NCBI GenBank assembly: GCA_031841125.1 | Contig: CM063112.1 | Coordinates: 21,478,603-21,542,602 of the forward strand | Length of the DNA: 64,000 nt | Direction: 5' to 3' | Origin: Acanthococcus lagerstroemiae | Lineage: Eukaryota; Arthropoda; Insecta; Hemiptera; Eriococcidae | Shown: positions 21,736 to 33,200 of the stretch, piece after piece | Numbering within the stretch: the first letter of the stretch is position 1 | Layout of the letters: each line of letters begins with the position of its first letter | Made by a program: the position numbers and the translations under genes | Notes under the pieces: model-generated | The model's database searches: none | What the model was told of the DNA's origin: nothing | What the model saw: the letters and a program-made list of their open reading frames with translations, nothing else

Positions 21736-22440
21736 TCCTTTATTTATTTATTTATTTTCTTATTTGTAGTCTTAAATATGAAGTACTTTGTGTTGTAGTT
21801 GATGAGCTATTTTAATTTTCTGATATAGCAACGCAGTCTGGTAGAAAATATGATAAGGTACAAGCTATAGTCGTTGTCTGAATTCTTTATCTTTGTTGGG
21901 CTTGATGTTCTATGCGTTTGACGTTGAAGCTTGTTTCCAAAGTGGCCTAAAAGCGCTATTGCAAATGCTGATAACAGTAATACAACTACCTACTTATTTT
22001 TGTTGTTAATGCAGTATTTTATAACAAAATGGCCTTTTCAGGTTGGTCACCTACTTTGACGGCCCCTCACATTTTGACAGATGGTAGAATTATAATTAGG
22101 GCCCGGATTTTCAGGTACAAACCTCTTATCCCCCCCCCCCTCAGTCTAACCTATTCGATTTATTGATGTTTTCTGGACGAATCAGGAAATCCTGAAATCA
22201 ATTAATTAACTTTGATATGACCTATTTTGAACTATTTTCCCTTGAAAATGATATTTTTGCCTAAAATTGATATGTTTTTAGAGACTTTTTGGGACTATTT
22301 TGAGTAGAAATCCAATTTTCGAGACTATTTTGTCAATTTTACATTTTTTGAGAAAACAGATTTTCAATTTATAATTTTTAGAAGAAAAACATTTCTAAAA
22401 TTCCATTTTATTCAAAGAAAAAAATAATAGTAAAACATCG
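21736..22440. other. No recognisable feature
   Basis: A TTTA microsatellite directly follows the Helitron end, then AT-rich unique-looking sequence. Confidence 0.4.
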
Positions 22441-22443
22441 TAA

Positions 22444-22899
22444 GGGGTCATTTATTGATTACGTAAGGACGATTTTGGCCATTTTTGACCTCCCACCTCC
22501 CACCCCCATGTAAGGACAAATAAGATTAATTGACCCCCTCCTCCTTCTTACGTAAGATTTTTTTCATGAATTTTCCTAAAAAGCTTTGAAATAACTTTTG
22601 TTTGGTGGGGGGGAGAGGGGGGGGTAATCTGGTTAATGTGGAAAACTTGTCACTATAGAACATTTTGAAGTGTGTCGTTGAGTTTCCACTATAGATAGGT
22701 TTCACTGTACGTCTGTTTACTCATCTTTAGCGGCTGCATGCAAAAAATGTGTCACCTGAGTGGTAGCTACATTAAAATTTACGGAATAAAATATTACGTA
22801 AGAATGGCTTTTACCACTCCCCCCCCCCAAGTAAGGTCATGTATAGATTTTCTTATTTGCCCCCCCCCCCGGGCCCTTACGTAATTAATGAACGATCCC
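22444..22899. mobile_element. PIF/Harbinger-type MITE, 456 bp
   Basis: Terminal inverted repeats GGGGTCATTTATTGATTACG and, reversed, GGGATCGTTCATTAATTACG match over 25 bases (through TAAGG) with four differences. They are flanked by the 3-bp TSD TAA (22441-22443 and 22900-22902), as in PIF/Harbinger elements. Internal TTACGTAAG motifs near 22550 and 22793 echo the TIR ends and may be subterminal transposase sites or an inner nested copy. It is non-coding, with long G- and C-runs. Confidence 0.82.
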
Positions 22900-22902
22900 T
22901 AA

Positions 22903-24160
22903 CAACCTTATTACTATTTGTTTCAATAAAATTACCCATGAAGCCATAGTTTTATGGGGACTTTTTGGACTACTTTACTTTTTTGAGATTGTTCCACTAT
23001 TATATGGGCTTTTTATGGACTGTTTGGATCTTGCTAGAGACTTTTAATATAATCTTTTTTTGGAGTCTTTAATTTTCTTTAAATAAATAAAGAAACAAAT
23101 CAGAGAGCGTTAAACAATTTCTTACTTGAGCACTGAAAATTGAAGAGTTTTAGCTAGTCATGAGAATTTTTTCTTCTTCTTGAGGAAAGGCATTATATGG
23201 TAATGTGATGAGCTTCGCCTAGTTAAGAATTCACCAGTGAGTTTAAAAAAAGTTTATTCACGCTGATTTTGGAAAACATTTTCGTTTTCAACTCGGAAAC
23301 ATTCAGTGTTAACCGTTCAAAACTCCAAGTATTTCTCCCTTATAGTTACCATCATGAGATGAAGGATTAGGGAGGGGGAGAAATTTGACACTTTTTGAAT
23401 GGCTTCTCTCAGGATTGCTTTCTAGATGTGCCGCTGCCTAGTCATTTTGAATTACGAAAAATATTTGGAGTTTTTTAATGTTTTTATTCATTAGTAGAGA
23501 ATTGTTGGTCATGTGAGAACTAACGAGTTAACGGATATGCCAACTGCTGAGGAGAAAATCGCGATTTTCCAACTCAAAAAATGATCCTCCTTTCACGTCT
23601 TCACTGTGACGCCGGTCTTGTTTCCAACATCCTCCAGATTTCGAATTAGACTAAAGTTAAATGATTCATACGTGTAATTTTGGACTCGGACTTCGGATAT
23701 AGAGTTACTTTAGACGGATAAATAGCCATAGAAAACGGTTTTCACTAATTGAAAGAAGATGCAACGGTTTCGAATTCGCATTAGGTCAACGATCGTGCAT
23801 AAATAACCGTTAATTTGCTTTTCCTCTGAAACTGAAACGTCCTTGCAAATCACGCACCCCGCTAGCACTTGACTCATCAGATAATTTACTTGTTAAAATA
23901 TAACGGGACATAGTACTGGATCTTCGAAGAACATCCAGTTCGAATTACGCAGTAGATCAGCAGTTTTCACCTGAACTCGAACAATTGTCATTGTAGCATC
24001 GGAATCGATGACGGAAATAAACTTTTTTTTATTAATGATTTAATAAGATGAACCAGTTATCAAAACTTGTCAACTATAGGAGTTCTTACCGAGTCGACCA
24101 ATAATGCTCCGCTTGGAAAAACTTCCGACAGCGTCGCCGGGATGCTAGTTGCATAATATG
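22903..24160. other. No recognisable feature
   Basis: AT-rich sequence with no open frame above about 60 codons, and no TIR pair or tandem array seen. Confidence 0.4.
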
Positions 24161-24164
24161 AAAG

Positions 24165-24285
24165 GTATCCTTCATTTTCTGATGCCAAGGAGCCACGTGG
24201 GAAATTTGCAGTCAGGGCCATAAGGAGTACTTTAGGAAATGTTGCGAATCACGGATCCCACGACAAGTGCCGCGGGGTCATAAGT
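24165..24285 (+). repeat. Dispersed ~110-bp repeat, copy 1
   Basis: Matches 29235-29345 in the same orientation. Shared strings, allowing mismatches, are TGATGC--AGG-GCCACGTGG, AAATTTGCAGTCA and GGAGTACTTT--GAAATGT, then a CCCGGATCCC-like end. Identity is about 75-80%. The class is unknown. Confidence 0.65.
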
Positions 24286-24689
24286 GTCCTCTTCCTCAGT
24301 TTCCCTTAATATAACTTCTCAACTGTAAGTCGCACTGCAAATGTGTAAATAGAAAAATTTATACTACATTTTACATGAAATAGTCTTCTGCAATCTTTCG
24401 TATGTCTCTTAAAACCACCCGTAACAGGAGAAAGGGGGCAAAAATTATCCCATATAATACAACACTTTAACGCAGGCTGTATGGGAGTAAGCACAAAATC
24501 TTTAACATTTCTGCAGTCTCATTGACTGCAGGGAACGGAAAGGGCGAACTCTCGGTTCCGTTTCTGTGCATCTCCATCACTACCGATCCCTGGACTTTTT
24601 CTTCCTTTCCCACCACCCCTTAGTAACCGTATTTTGAAGCTTGTGTTTCTCGGTGTGTTTTAGCATCATAAACGATTTTTCATTACAGT

Positions 24690-25270
24690 TTTCTACATGC
24701 TCCATTGGCTCGAATCACCGAATCGAGATATCGAATGTGGAGGTTTTGTGAGCGTGGAATTCGATTAGGCTGTAAATTCAGAATTGTAGTACTTGGGAGG
24801 TGGCAGGGAAATACAGTATTGATGTCCTTGTAGGGGTTGTAATGGTCGGTGAACTCATTTCGGATACTGATTTGTCCCATATCTGCAAATTGTGGCACTT
24901 GAAAGGGGGCGAGGTTCAAATTCTTAATTAATACAATATGGATGTCATTTCGTGGGTTATTAGGGTTGCTAAATTTTATTTTAAAATCATTAAAGCCCTC
25001 ATGAATGTTCTGGCATATAGGAGGCAAGGGGGAAGGGGTAAATTTATTGTTAAATACAATCTGGATATCATGTCACAGGTCTTCGAGGTTAGTAAGTCCA
25101 ATTTCGATATTAGTTTCATCCGAATCTTAAAATCGTGACCCTTTGGGATACAGGGTGGTAGGTAAGGGTCAGATACGCTATTAAATACACTACTGATGTT
25201 ATTTTACATGATTTCAGAATTGCTGAATTCAATTTCAGTGTGTATTTCACCCTCATTTGGAACTCGTTTG
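24690..25270 (+). repeat. Degenerate ~120-bp satellite-like array, region 1
   Basis: A motif close to TAAATACAATATTGATGTCAT recurs near 24807, 24928, 25053 and 25176, a spacing of 121-125. Each is followed by a TTGCTGAATTCAATTTC-like string. The 114-codon minus-strand frame at 24683-25027 reads through these units and is not a gene. Related vocabulary occurs at 33385-34060 and 34225-34835. Confidence 0.6.
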
Positions 25271-25461
25271 CTGCAGGTGTAAGAAAAAAATGTAACACAA
25301 GTCGGTCCTGTGCCTGAAGAAGTAAATGAAGTGCACTGATTTGTGTTACTGCAAAGGCAATTGTAAAATATTTCATGTAATACGTATCACCAGCGTCGGA
25401 AGATCTCATTTTTTTCTCCTTTTTTTTTGGGGGGGGATGAGGGGGTAATGATCGATACATC

Positions 25462-25535
25462 ACATATCCCATCATCTTATTGCTGTAATGAATATGCTAA
25501 AATACATTCTGAAATGCTCTTCTTAATAGTGTTGG
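25462..25535 (+). repeat. Dispersed ~75-bp repeat, copy 1
   Basis: CATCATCTTATTGCTG, AAAATACATTCTGAAATGCTC and TTAATAGTGTTGGG (read in 20-base pieces) match 58090-58165 in the same orientation. Identity is about 80%, with a short indel in the middle. Confidence 0.65.
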
Positions 25536-25539
25536 GGGT

Positions 25540-26077
25540 TGTCTCCCCCTCACTGTTCCTGCTTTAGTGATTCATGTATTTCTATATTGTGTTTGAATCT
25601 TGATCGGGAGGCAAACAGATAACAATCTTATCATTTACAAACAACATTGTTTTCACCAACAATTTTGATTTATTCCTCCACTGTAAATATTTTCTTGGTA
25701 AATGTTGGCAGATGTACAGAATTTCAATCAAATTTTGATTTGACAAACGAGAAAGAAGTAGCTCAAGTCTAAAATGTCGAGTGACAAGTTCTAAAATTTC
25801 CTTTTCTTTACTTTTCCCACTATTTTGAGGGGAGGGAATACCTCTCTAGTTATCCCCAACACTCTACATGTCAAGTCTTTTCACACCTTATATGCCCACA
25901 ATCTTCGAGTGATATTTTGAGCGCCCGCTTCCTGCCAGGTGGTACAATCCTGAATTTATGTCAAAACATCACCGATATCAAATGCTTTGACCTTAAAATC
26001 TTCACAACTAATGCCTCAATTCGGTGATTCGAGCCAATGAAGGATGTAAAAAGTTGTAACAAGGAAGTCGTGTATGA
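25540..26077. other. Degenerate sequence, possibly old satellite
   Basis: Weak recurrence of ATTTTGAGCG-CCGCTTCCTGCC-GGTGGTACAA-like text here and near 26470 and 26600, spacing about 125, suggests more eroded copies of the ~120-bp array. No gene is seen. Confidence 0.3.
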
Positions 26078-26297
26078 TCTCTTTTTCGAACTTGGTCTCC
26101 ACCCGAGTTCTGGAATCCGCCCTTTCGAGCATTACTTCAGAGACGTCGGGGAGGCTGTTAGGGCTGTCTTAGTCCTCTTCTGTTTTGGCCGAAAAACCGA
26201 CCTAGGTCGAAAATTCTGGCGAGTTGCTACGTGAGCTCGAACCCGGGACCTTCGGATTCTGAGAACAACGTGCTATCCACTCGGCCAACCAGACCTC
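26078..26297 (-). mobile_element. SINE-B copy 2
   Basis: The reverse complement has an A box, TGGCCGAGTGG near 26282, and a B-box-like GGTTCGAGCTC near 26240. The ACGTAGCAACTCGCCAGA junction and the same body as 19745-19975 follow, ending in TTCGAAAAAGAGA. Two copies with the same junction and 3' end support a real SINE family. No clear TSD was found. Confidence 0.83.
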
Positions 26298-26436
26298 TCT
26301 GCTGAAGAACATAGAAAAAGACAAGTTGCAAAATATGGTAACTAAAGGGTGGTAGGGAAAGAAAGAAAAAGTTCCAGGAGTAGTATTGTTTTCGCCGGCA
26401 TTTTTCACTGACCCACCCCCATCAGACACTGTATAT

Positions 26437-27560
26437 GTTTCTCTACCTTACCTACCACAATTTCCATGAGAGATTTTGAGCATTTGCCCCCACAGGTGCT
26501 ACAGTTTGCAAATTAAGGGTAAACTGTAATCAGAAATGACTTCAACGACCCTTAAACTCATTACAAAGACACGCATGTTGCATTTTATAATGATTCAGAG
26601 CCCACGCTCGGTCCCATAGTTTGCAAATTAGAGGCAAATTGTTTTTCAGTTGGTTCACAGGTTCACACCCATCATCAAGTTGGATACGTCGTCGAATTGA
26701 GTTCTTGTATGTATTTTTGTGAGAGTTCACTTTTTTATTCAGTGTCTGAGGGATAGACGCTCTCCTTTCTCGTCAAGTTCTTCTCGTTCGGTGTATGGCG
26801 AATCGAAAGGTCATCTTCTGTGGAGCTAAGGACGGGGAAAGGGGCAGTACTATCAGTTGGACGTCTCTAGTTCGACTCTTACCTCAAATTTTAACTTGTC
26901 GACATTCTTCCTACTCTTTTGAGGCTACTTCCCCCATCCGAATTACTACCGCACATTTGTGAATTAAGCACCTTTACACCTGATCAAGTGAATGAACTTT
27001 CGGAATATATGAAATACATTTTAAACACTGTTAGAGACTAAAGAAAGAAAAATACAGTTAAAAACCTCAAATCTCTGTGTATTTTTTCTTAAGAAGGGGA
27101 AGGGGACTGGAACCTCTGTTCCTCTTAATTGATTGACCTGAAACTTTGCATTCATTTTTTTCATCTCATTGAAATCGATCTAAAGGGCGTCCTCCACTGT
27201 TGCCAGATCCCTTTCATGAAAATTCTTGAGATTTGGTTATGTCACAAGAATAAATATGTCGGAGCTTACACTTCTTTTCGTGTCGGTTCTTTGAAGAAAA
27301 AAAAAACAACTTGTGAGACCTCACGAAGTTTTGTGAGTGATGGTAACACAGGCGTCTGCGAGGAAATTCGAAAAAAATATTGAGAATAAATGATGGCCAT
27401 TCTAGTGTGTAAGTGTGTAATCTAGAACAGATCCAAACTAAACTCTTGGAAAACCCTCAATTGAGAACTGAATTAGTTTCGTTGGTACAGGGGTGAACTG
27501 AACTGACTTTTTATTAAACCTCAAACAGAGTTTTTCGGTGAGCCTTAAACATACGAATGT
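26437..27560. other. Degenerate sequence without a gene
   Basis: TTTGCAAATTAAGGGTAAA near 26505 and TTTGCAAATTAGAGGCAAA near 26622 suggest a ~117-bp eroded repeat. The rest is unique-looking. Confidence 0.3.
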
Positions 27561-27574
27561 TTATTTGGAAGAAC

Positions 27575-28410
27575 GTTCTTGAGGATTTCTTGGGGACGAT
27601 GTCGTCTTGATTGCACAGAGAATGGAGAGGACCTCCAGAAAATGGCTAGTGAGCTAGAGTTTGTAGGGTTCATGGTTGGTCTAAAAATTAACACGAGCAA
27701 AACGGTGTTGTTCCGAACCCAGAGTTGCCCCTTATAATCAAACTAGGCTAGGTGAAGTTCAGAGTAGAGGATAGCACGCTGTACTTAGGTCAGACAATAT
27801 CTTTCAGGGAAAGCACGGGAAAAGAGCTTAATAGAAGAACACAAGCTTGGAGGAACTTTTGGTTACTAAAACAAATTTATAAAAGTAAAACACCGCTAAG
27901 AACAAAAATAAAGATCTTGGAAGGATGTACACTACCCAGTCTTGACCTACGGTATGCAGACGTGGGCAACCATTGAGAAAATTTAAAAATGGTAAGAACA
28001 CAAATCACCATGGAGCGCTCGATCCTGGACGTAAAGAGAAAAGATAGATTAAAGAACTTGGAAATAAGGCGGATGACCAGAGCAAAAGACTGTAGATACA
28101 TAGCCAAAAAATTGAAATTTGACTACGCGGGGCACATTGCCAGAGAGAGGGATGGAAGGTAGGGAAGAAGAGGGTTGAATTGGTACCCAAAGGAGTGAAG
28201 AAGAAACCCGAGGGAGACCCTTAAAAAGATGGCATAGCGAATTAGAAAGTATAGAAAGCAGGCTTTGGATAAGGGGAGCAAGAGATAGGGACCAATGGAG
28301 AAAGGTGTGGGAGACCTATGCCCAGTCATGGACGCATTGATCGTGTGGACTCTAACTAGTGTAAGAAGAACCCTGTATTCTTGGAAGGTTGTAAATAAAT
28401 AAATAAATGT
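27575..28410 (+). pseudogene. RTE-like LINE, 3' end of reverse transcriptase and tail
   Basis: Starts at the catalytic block as FLGDDVVLIAQRM (usual FADDVVLIA), then DLQKMASELEFVGFMVGLKI, and TLYLGQTISFRES near 27776. It continues through NFWLLKQIYKS, GMQTWATIEK, a YAGHIARERDGRW-type segment, GRPLKRWH and QWRKVWETYAQSW. Several frameshifts and stops break the frame. The 3' end at 28390-28407 is a TAAA microsatellite, the usual tail of such elements. It is 5' truncated and dead. The order YLG-NFW-YG-W-GH-GRP-RW-DR-W-AY is characteristic of RTE-type C-termini. Confidence 0.88.
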
Positions 28411-29230
28411 ATAAGAACAGCCTTCGACATTCATGGGTGCTGCTGGAGTGGTCAGTTTGGTATTGGCTACCCCTCCCTTCAATTAAAAAAAACTGCGTTG
28501 TCCTATTTAGAATTGCATACTTTCACCAGACGTAGAGTTTTGCCCTCTGGAATTGTCTCGGCAGCCCTTACCCCTGGGGAAAATGGTGATGGCGCCTAGG
28601 CGACGCTCGTTCACAATTTCAGCCGGAGTAACCCGAGTGGTTATTACTATGGCGGTGATTCCAAAACAAGCTAAATTCCCGAACTAGGTCATGCCGGCGT
28701 AAAAAACATCCCTTAATTCGGATCGCGATTCGAGTTTTAAAATTACACGCTTTGGCACGGCGCACAACGAGCCTCTCGCTCGAACGAGGTTACGTCCTGG
28801 CTCCATAAAAGATCGGCGTAATAAGGTTAATACCGCTCGTGGAACGGGATATGGGATTAAATGTGTAAAATGCGGACTGTTGGATCAATACGGAGAGTCA
28901 GAGGCAGCAGCTTCGTGCAAGAAGTCAGGAAAGGTGAGGAAGTAAATGTAAACGGATTCAACGGAGGCACCTCCACCTGGTGCCCTTATGGTGTTCGCAG
29001 TCCGTATACAACAATCTTCGTCGCTCGCTATAAACAGTGGTTGCTCTGGGATACACCCTTCGCCCAGCTCGCCAGCCTTTCGCTCGTATTTTTTTCAACG
29101 TTATACCTGTACAGTGTACACCGTTCTGAGAAACATTTATCACCGTCTATTTTTGCAGTATTTTCTTTCACTCTAAATGAAATGTGAAAAAGGTGAGATG
29201 AGGATACAGCTACACAGTCCGGGTGCTGGT
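28411..29230. other. Unique-looking CpG-bearing segment
   Basis: Sequence from about 28560 to 29060 is CG-richer than the surroundings and free of window-internal repeats. Open frames on both strands overlap (61-108 codons) with no recognised domain. It may be conserved non-coding DNA, which cannot be judged here. Confidence 0.3.
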
Positions 29231-29234
29231 TGAA

Positions 29235-29345
29235 TGCATCCAGCATTTTTTGATGCATAGGTGCCACGTGGCACATTTGTAGTCAAGACCCCGAGGAATA
29301 TTTTGAGAATTGTGGTGAACCCTGGACCCCTGACCTACAAATGTA
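29235..29345 (+). repeat. Dispersed ~110-bp repeat, copy 2
   Basis: Partner of 24165-24285. GCCACGTGGCACATTTGTAG and GACCCCGAGGAATATTTTGA align with that copy. Confidence 0.65.
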
Positions 29346-30915
29346 TACATGAAACCTATAGGTCCGTGGATCAACGATGTTCGGTTACCAAAATGATGCA
29401 AAAATGTGTATATCGAGGATGCTGGATCGTTTAAACCTAGGGTCAGGCTATTAATTAACAAACTGGGTGGCACTGGTGCCACCGAGTGGCGAAGTAATGC
29501 CACGCATGTACGATTGCGTCACATTCCACATTTTACAATGTATGAATAATACCCCCCTCAAATTTTGTTGTAGGTACGCCGCTGGTTGAAATTATTAGTG
29601 CTACTCAGTGATAATCTCTTAAACTCCACCTAGGGGGAGTGACGTCAATACTAGAAATTTTGTCCTGTTGTGGAAAACGTTAACCAGATAAAATTGAAGA
29701 TAATTTTATTGAAAAATTTTACAAATGTTGAGTTACAAATCTAAATTACATTGTCTCGAAAGAAACGATAAGCAATTGAACGTTTTTCGTCAGTCTAAGA
29801 ACGTTACAAAAAGGAGGAAAAGAATTGGTTTTGTAGTGCACTACTTACCCTAATTTATACGACCACGAAGGTGAAACTGGTCCTATTGGGCGAATGTTCG
29901 AGATTCAAACAAAAAAACTCACTAGACCGAGCGGAATTCTACTCAGGATTCCGAATATTTCCGTCAATACGAACCGTCATTCTCCAGTGGATGACACTCT
30001 GAGGATTTTATTCTTCTAACGTATTTGGAACTTGAAAATGATTGATATTGCATAGAATATAGCTGAAAATGCTGTCACAACTTTAAACTTGAAGCCCCTC
30101 TTCTCTGCAGTTCGAGTTCATTTTTGTAATGTTTTTTCTTTGGGGAAGGTCTAATAATTCAACTAGTGGATGTCAAATTATTTAGTGGATGGCGGAGAAA
30201 TTCTCTGGCGCATGGATGACACAGTCAAAATAGATGCTCAGAATTTTTGTTTTATTCAGAATAAAGCATTCACTCGAGGGAGACTCGGGCAAGTGGAACC
30301 ACTGAGCAATAGGAACCAACGCATTTTTTTCATTCCCAAACAATCAGTAAAATTTGGTAACCATGTAATTGTGATCGCCAGTAATGCAAGAAGTATTTTC
30401 ATACCCGAAAGTCAACCAAAGTTAAAATTTACTCTCGTGCTGACATGTTTTGTGATATGATGGCTCATGATTTAATACTGAATTATTTGGCCGCATTTGA
30501 AGCTATAAGACCAGTAGACCACTCCGGATGTTAAAGATGGCGATGCACGCATGCCAAAGTGGCTCCCTAGATACCGCATCCCGAGCCCTGGAAACTACCC
30601 TTTCGAGTATCGCATCAGTGACCAGAGGGAATTCGCCATACATTCAGACAGACTTTATGGTAAAGAGTATAGATTTTTAAAATTTTCTTTTGGTCTTATC
30701 AGTGAACTGAAGGGTTGCATATTACCACCGAATTCCGTTCTCGACATCCCCATGTATCTATTCCTGGAATTGTTTCTTTCCTCCTTCAGCTTTAGGTACT
30801 ATACTTTGTATTTTTCAGTATCAAAAATGGCGTTTTTTAAAATTACTGTTTACACGAGGACGGTTTCTGTTTTTTGACCTTTTATTTTCGGTGAGCAGAA
30901 CCCCTAAATCGGTTT
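29346..30915. other. No supportable gene
   Basis: AT-rich sequence. Open frames of 96 and 108 codons at 30170-30460 and 30551-30877 match no known domain. Confidence 0.35.
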
Positions 30916-30919
30916 CAAA

Positions 30920-31208
30920 CAAAGGCGAAACTTGACTCTCAGTGGGGAGGGGGGGGGAGAAGGAAAATTTGCCGACAAATATTTTTTTAAACTAAAAATT
31001 TGCTGACAACTTTTTTTTTAATTTAAAAATTTGCCGATTTTTCAATCAAAATATTTTTTAATTGAAAAAAAGAACAACACATAAACAACAAACAACAAAC
31101 AAACGTTCTTAGAAAATGAAAAATTCAAGTGAACAGTTTCAGAATTTGCCAACTGCCAAATTATTGGTGGTGTTTCACCCCCCCCCCCCCCGCATAAGTT
31201 CGTCCCTG
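30920..31208. mobile_element. hAT-like MITE related to the R900 tail
   Basis: The left end CAAAGGCGAAACTTGACTCTC and the right end reversed, CAGGGACGAACTTATGCGG, flank an A/T-rich interior with GCCGACAAATATTTTTTT, a poly-G run on the left and a poly-C run on the right. The same module ends R900 copy B and stands alone at 57330-57538. No TSD was found. Confidence 0.55.
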
Positions 31209-31234
31209 AAAATGCAGATGGCATCTTATCCCTC

Positions 31235-32130
31235 AAGTACTTAGTCTGGGAGGGTAAACTGGAAGGATATTAGGATACGTCAGAAGAACACAACGTTCTT
31301 TACACATTAAGGTGGTCGTTATTTACTCTTGGTGATATTTTTTTCTGAATTTCCTCTGATTCGTCACCTAAATTGATTCCAATAAAATCAAAAAGTCAAA
31401 ATCAAAAAAACCTACAAAGTTTTCGGTCGATCAGATTAGGGGAATCCGTGTCACAAGCTCTCTTTCATTCTTATGGAAAAAAACACGTGGAGTTTAGACT
31501 TCTGTTCCAGACTAAATTTCCTTCCTATATTCACCAGGACCAAAACCCGTAAATTAAACAATAGAACATTTGCTATCGGATTCAGCTTGTGAAATTGGAA
31601 AATAAGTCTTTTGCCTTCAGCTTTTAGATCTAAATAAAATGTTCAACTTTTTCAAATTTCAGACTCCAGTAAAAACAAAATAGTCATTAAAATTCGAAAT
31701 TCAACGTTTGCTACCGACTTTCAGATTTTCGAAATGTTTTCCATATTTCAGCTTTGTTCCAATCTTTCTGATAACGTTCGATACTCAGCTTGAAACCTTC
31801 GACTCTTGACTGACTAGTCTCTGACTCTGGAGTCCAGAGTACTCCATTTTCAGAAACGAAATTTGTCTTTCAGTTTGGGGAGATGGAGAAGAAAAATTTG
31901 CCGATAAATACTTTTGAAAAGTAAAACTTCAACAAAATGTTTAAAAAATTTAAATTTTGCCAATTTTTTATCGAAATATTTTTTTAATTGAAAAAGAAAT
32001 AAACAAACAAACATTCATAAAAAATGAAAAATTCAAATGAACAGTTCCAAAATTTACCGACTGTCAAATTATTGGGGGGGGGGGGTCAACCCCCATGCCC
32101 CCTCTAGTTTCGCTCCTAGTTTCAAATATT
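31235..32130 (+). repeat. R900 family, copy B (longest)
   Basis: Runs from CTTAGTCTGGGAGGGTAAAC through GGTCGTTATTTACTCTTGG and the landmarks listed for copy A, to an A/T-rich tail ending CTAGTTTCGCTCCTAG. The first ~200 bases are shared with copy D near 56620-56812. The tail from CAGAAACGAAATTTG near 31852 has hAT-like ends, so the family may be a composite of a ~600-bp module and a MITE module. It is non-coding. Confidence 0.85.
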
Positions 32131-32336
32131 AAAAAATAGTAAAAATAACTAGAATTCTGGTTAATCTCTGACATTTAGCGATTTCACGCCCTCTTTGATT
32201 GAAAATTCTGGTTACAATTTCTGTAATTCTAGTATATATGTGCTAGTATTACTGTAATTAATTTCTACCAGGTTCTAGTAAACTTTTACTACTGAGTATC
32301 CTTGAGCAAAACCGTAACAAAAAACCTAACGAACTT

Positions 32337-32724
32337 GTGTCAGCCTGTATTCCCTTGCGAGCACCACGTTCCTTGTACTAGCCTGCGAGCACTATGCTCT
32401 GCAAGTGCATCATCTTGTTGACAAGTCTGCAACCATAGATCATTTTCATGTCTGCTTCGCGGACTGCGCCGAAATGAGAATGTCGTCGTCCACTACGCTC
32501 CGCAGAGCACGTTGCGCTCCATATTTTTTGACGTGCTCATTTTTTGGATGCTACATTCGCTGGACGATGGCATTGTCATGTCTGCACAGTCCGCGAAGCA
32601 GACATGGAAATGCTGTTCTCTCGCGGTTACAGACTCATCTGCAAGATGATGCACTAGCAGAGCGGTAGTGCTCGCAGGCTGGTACAAGGAACGTGATGCT
32701 CGCAAGGGAATATAGGCTGATACA
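32337..32724. repeat. Large imperfect palindrome (388 bp, arms ~170 bp)
   Basis: The left arm reads CAGCCTGTATTCCCTTGCGA, CACGTTCCTTGTACTAGCCT, GTGCATCATCTTG and CATGTCTGCTTCGCGGACTG in order. The right arm, reversed, reads CAGCCTATATTCCCTTGCGA, CACGTTCCTTGTACCAGCCT, GTGCATCATCTTG and CATGTCTGCTTCGCGGACTG. Arm identity is about 80-85% with a ~50-bp centre near 32505-32555. A transcript would fold into a long hairpin. GGTACTCGCAGGCG at 32733 starts an extra partial unit. It could be a fold-back element or a hairpin-RNA locus. Confidence 0.85.
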
Positions 32725-33034
32725 AGGACTGTGGTACTCGCAGGCGAATGAAGTGTTGAGTCAGTCCAGTCTATCAGTCAGTCAGTAGTTTTATTATTAT
32801 TATTCGTAACGCTTTTTCCACCACGCTCCAAAGTAAAACTTTTTTCCGTTGTGTGCCAAAGTAGAGACATAAAAATGTCAAAAAAATTGGTGTCAAGCTT
32901 GGATAGAATCGGTGAAAAGTAACCTGTGCCTCAATGTGGTTGGAATTCTTACGGGAATCTAACATTAATTTTTGCAATTTGAGTTTTATTTGAGAAACGA
33001 GTCCTCCATATGGCCGTAAAATCATTTTCTTTCT

Positions 33035-33200
33035 CAGTGCCGTATCCAGGAATCTGGCGAGGGGGATTGACCTGACATATGGGGTATTTTAAACTAAATT
33101 TATTTTCTAATATTTCTGAGATTCGCATTTTCCTGAATTTTTAAGCGCGCGGCCGTACCCGGGGGTTTAGAATCCTACCCTCTCCGTGTATACGCCCCTG
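33035..33200. mobile_element. Probable hAT-type MITE without clear TSD
   Basis: The left end CAGTGCCGTATCCAGGAATC and the right end reversed, CAGGGGCGTATACACGG, match over the first ~11 bases. A GGGGGATT run on the left and a CTACCCTCTCC run on the right fit the family design. Flanking 8-mers do not match, so the copy is old or one end is misjudged. Confidence 0.5.

Noticed and set aside
24683..25027. 114-codon minus-strand gene
   Set aside because: It reads through degenerate ~120-bp repeat units, and its residues repeat in the same register as the units.
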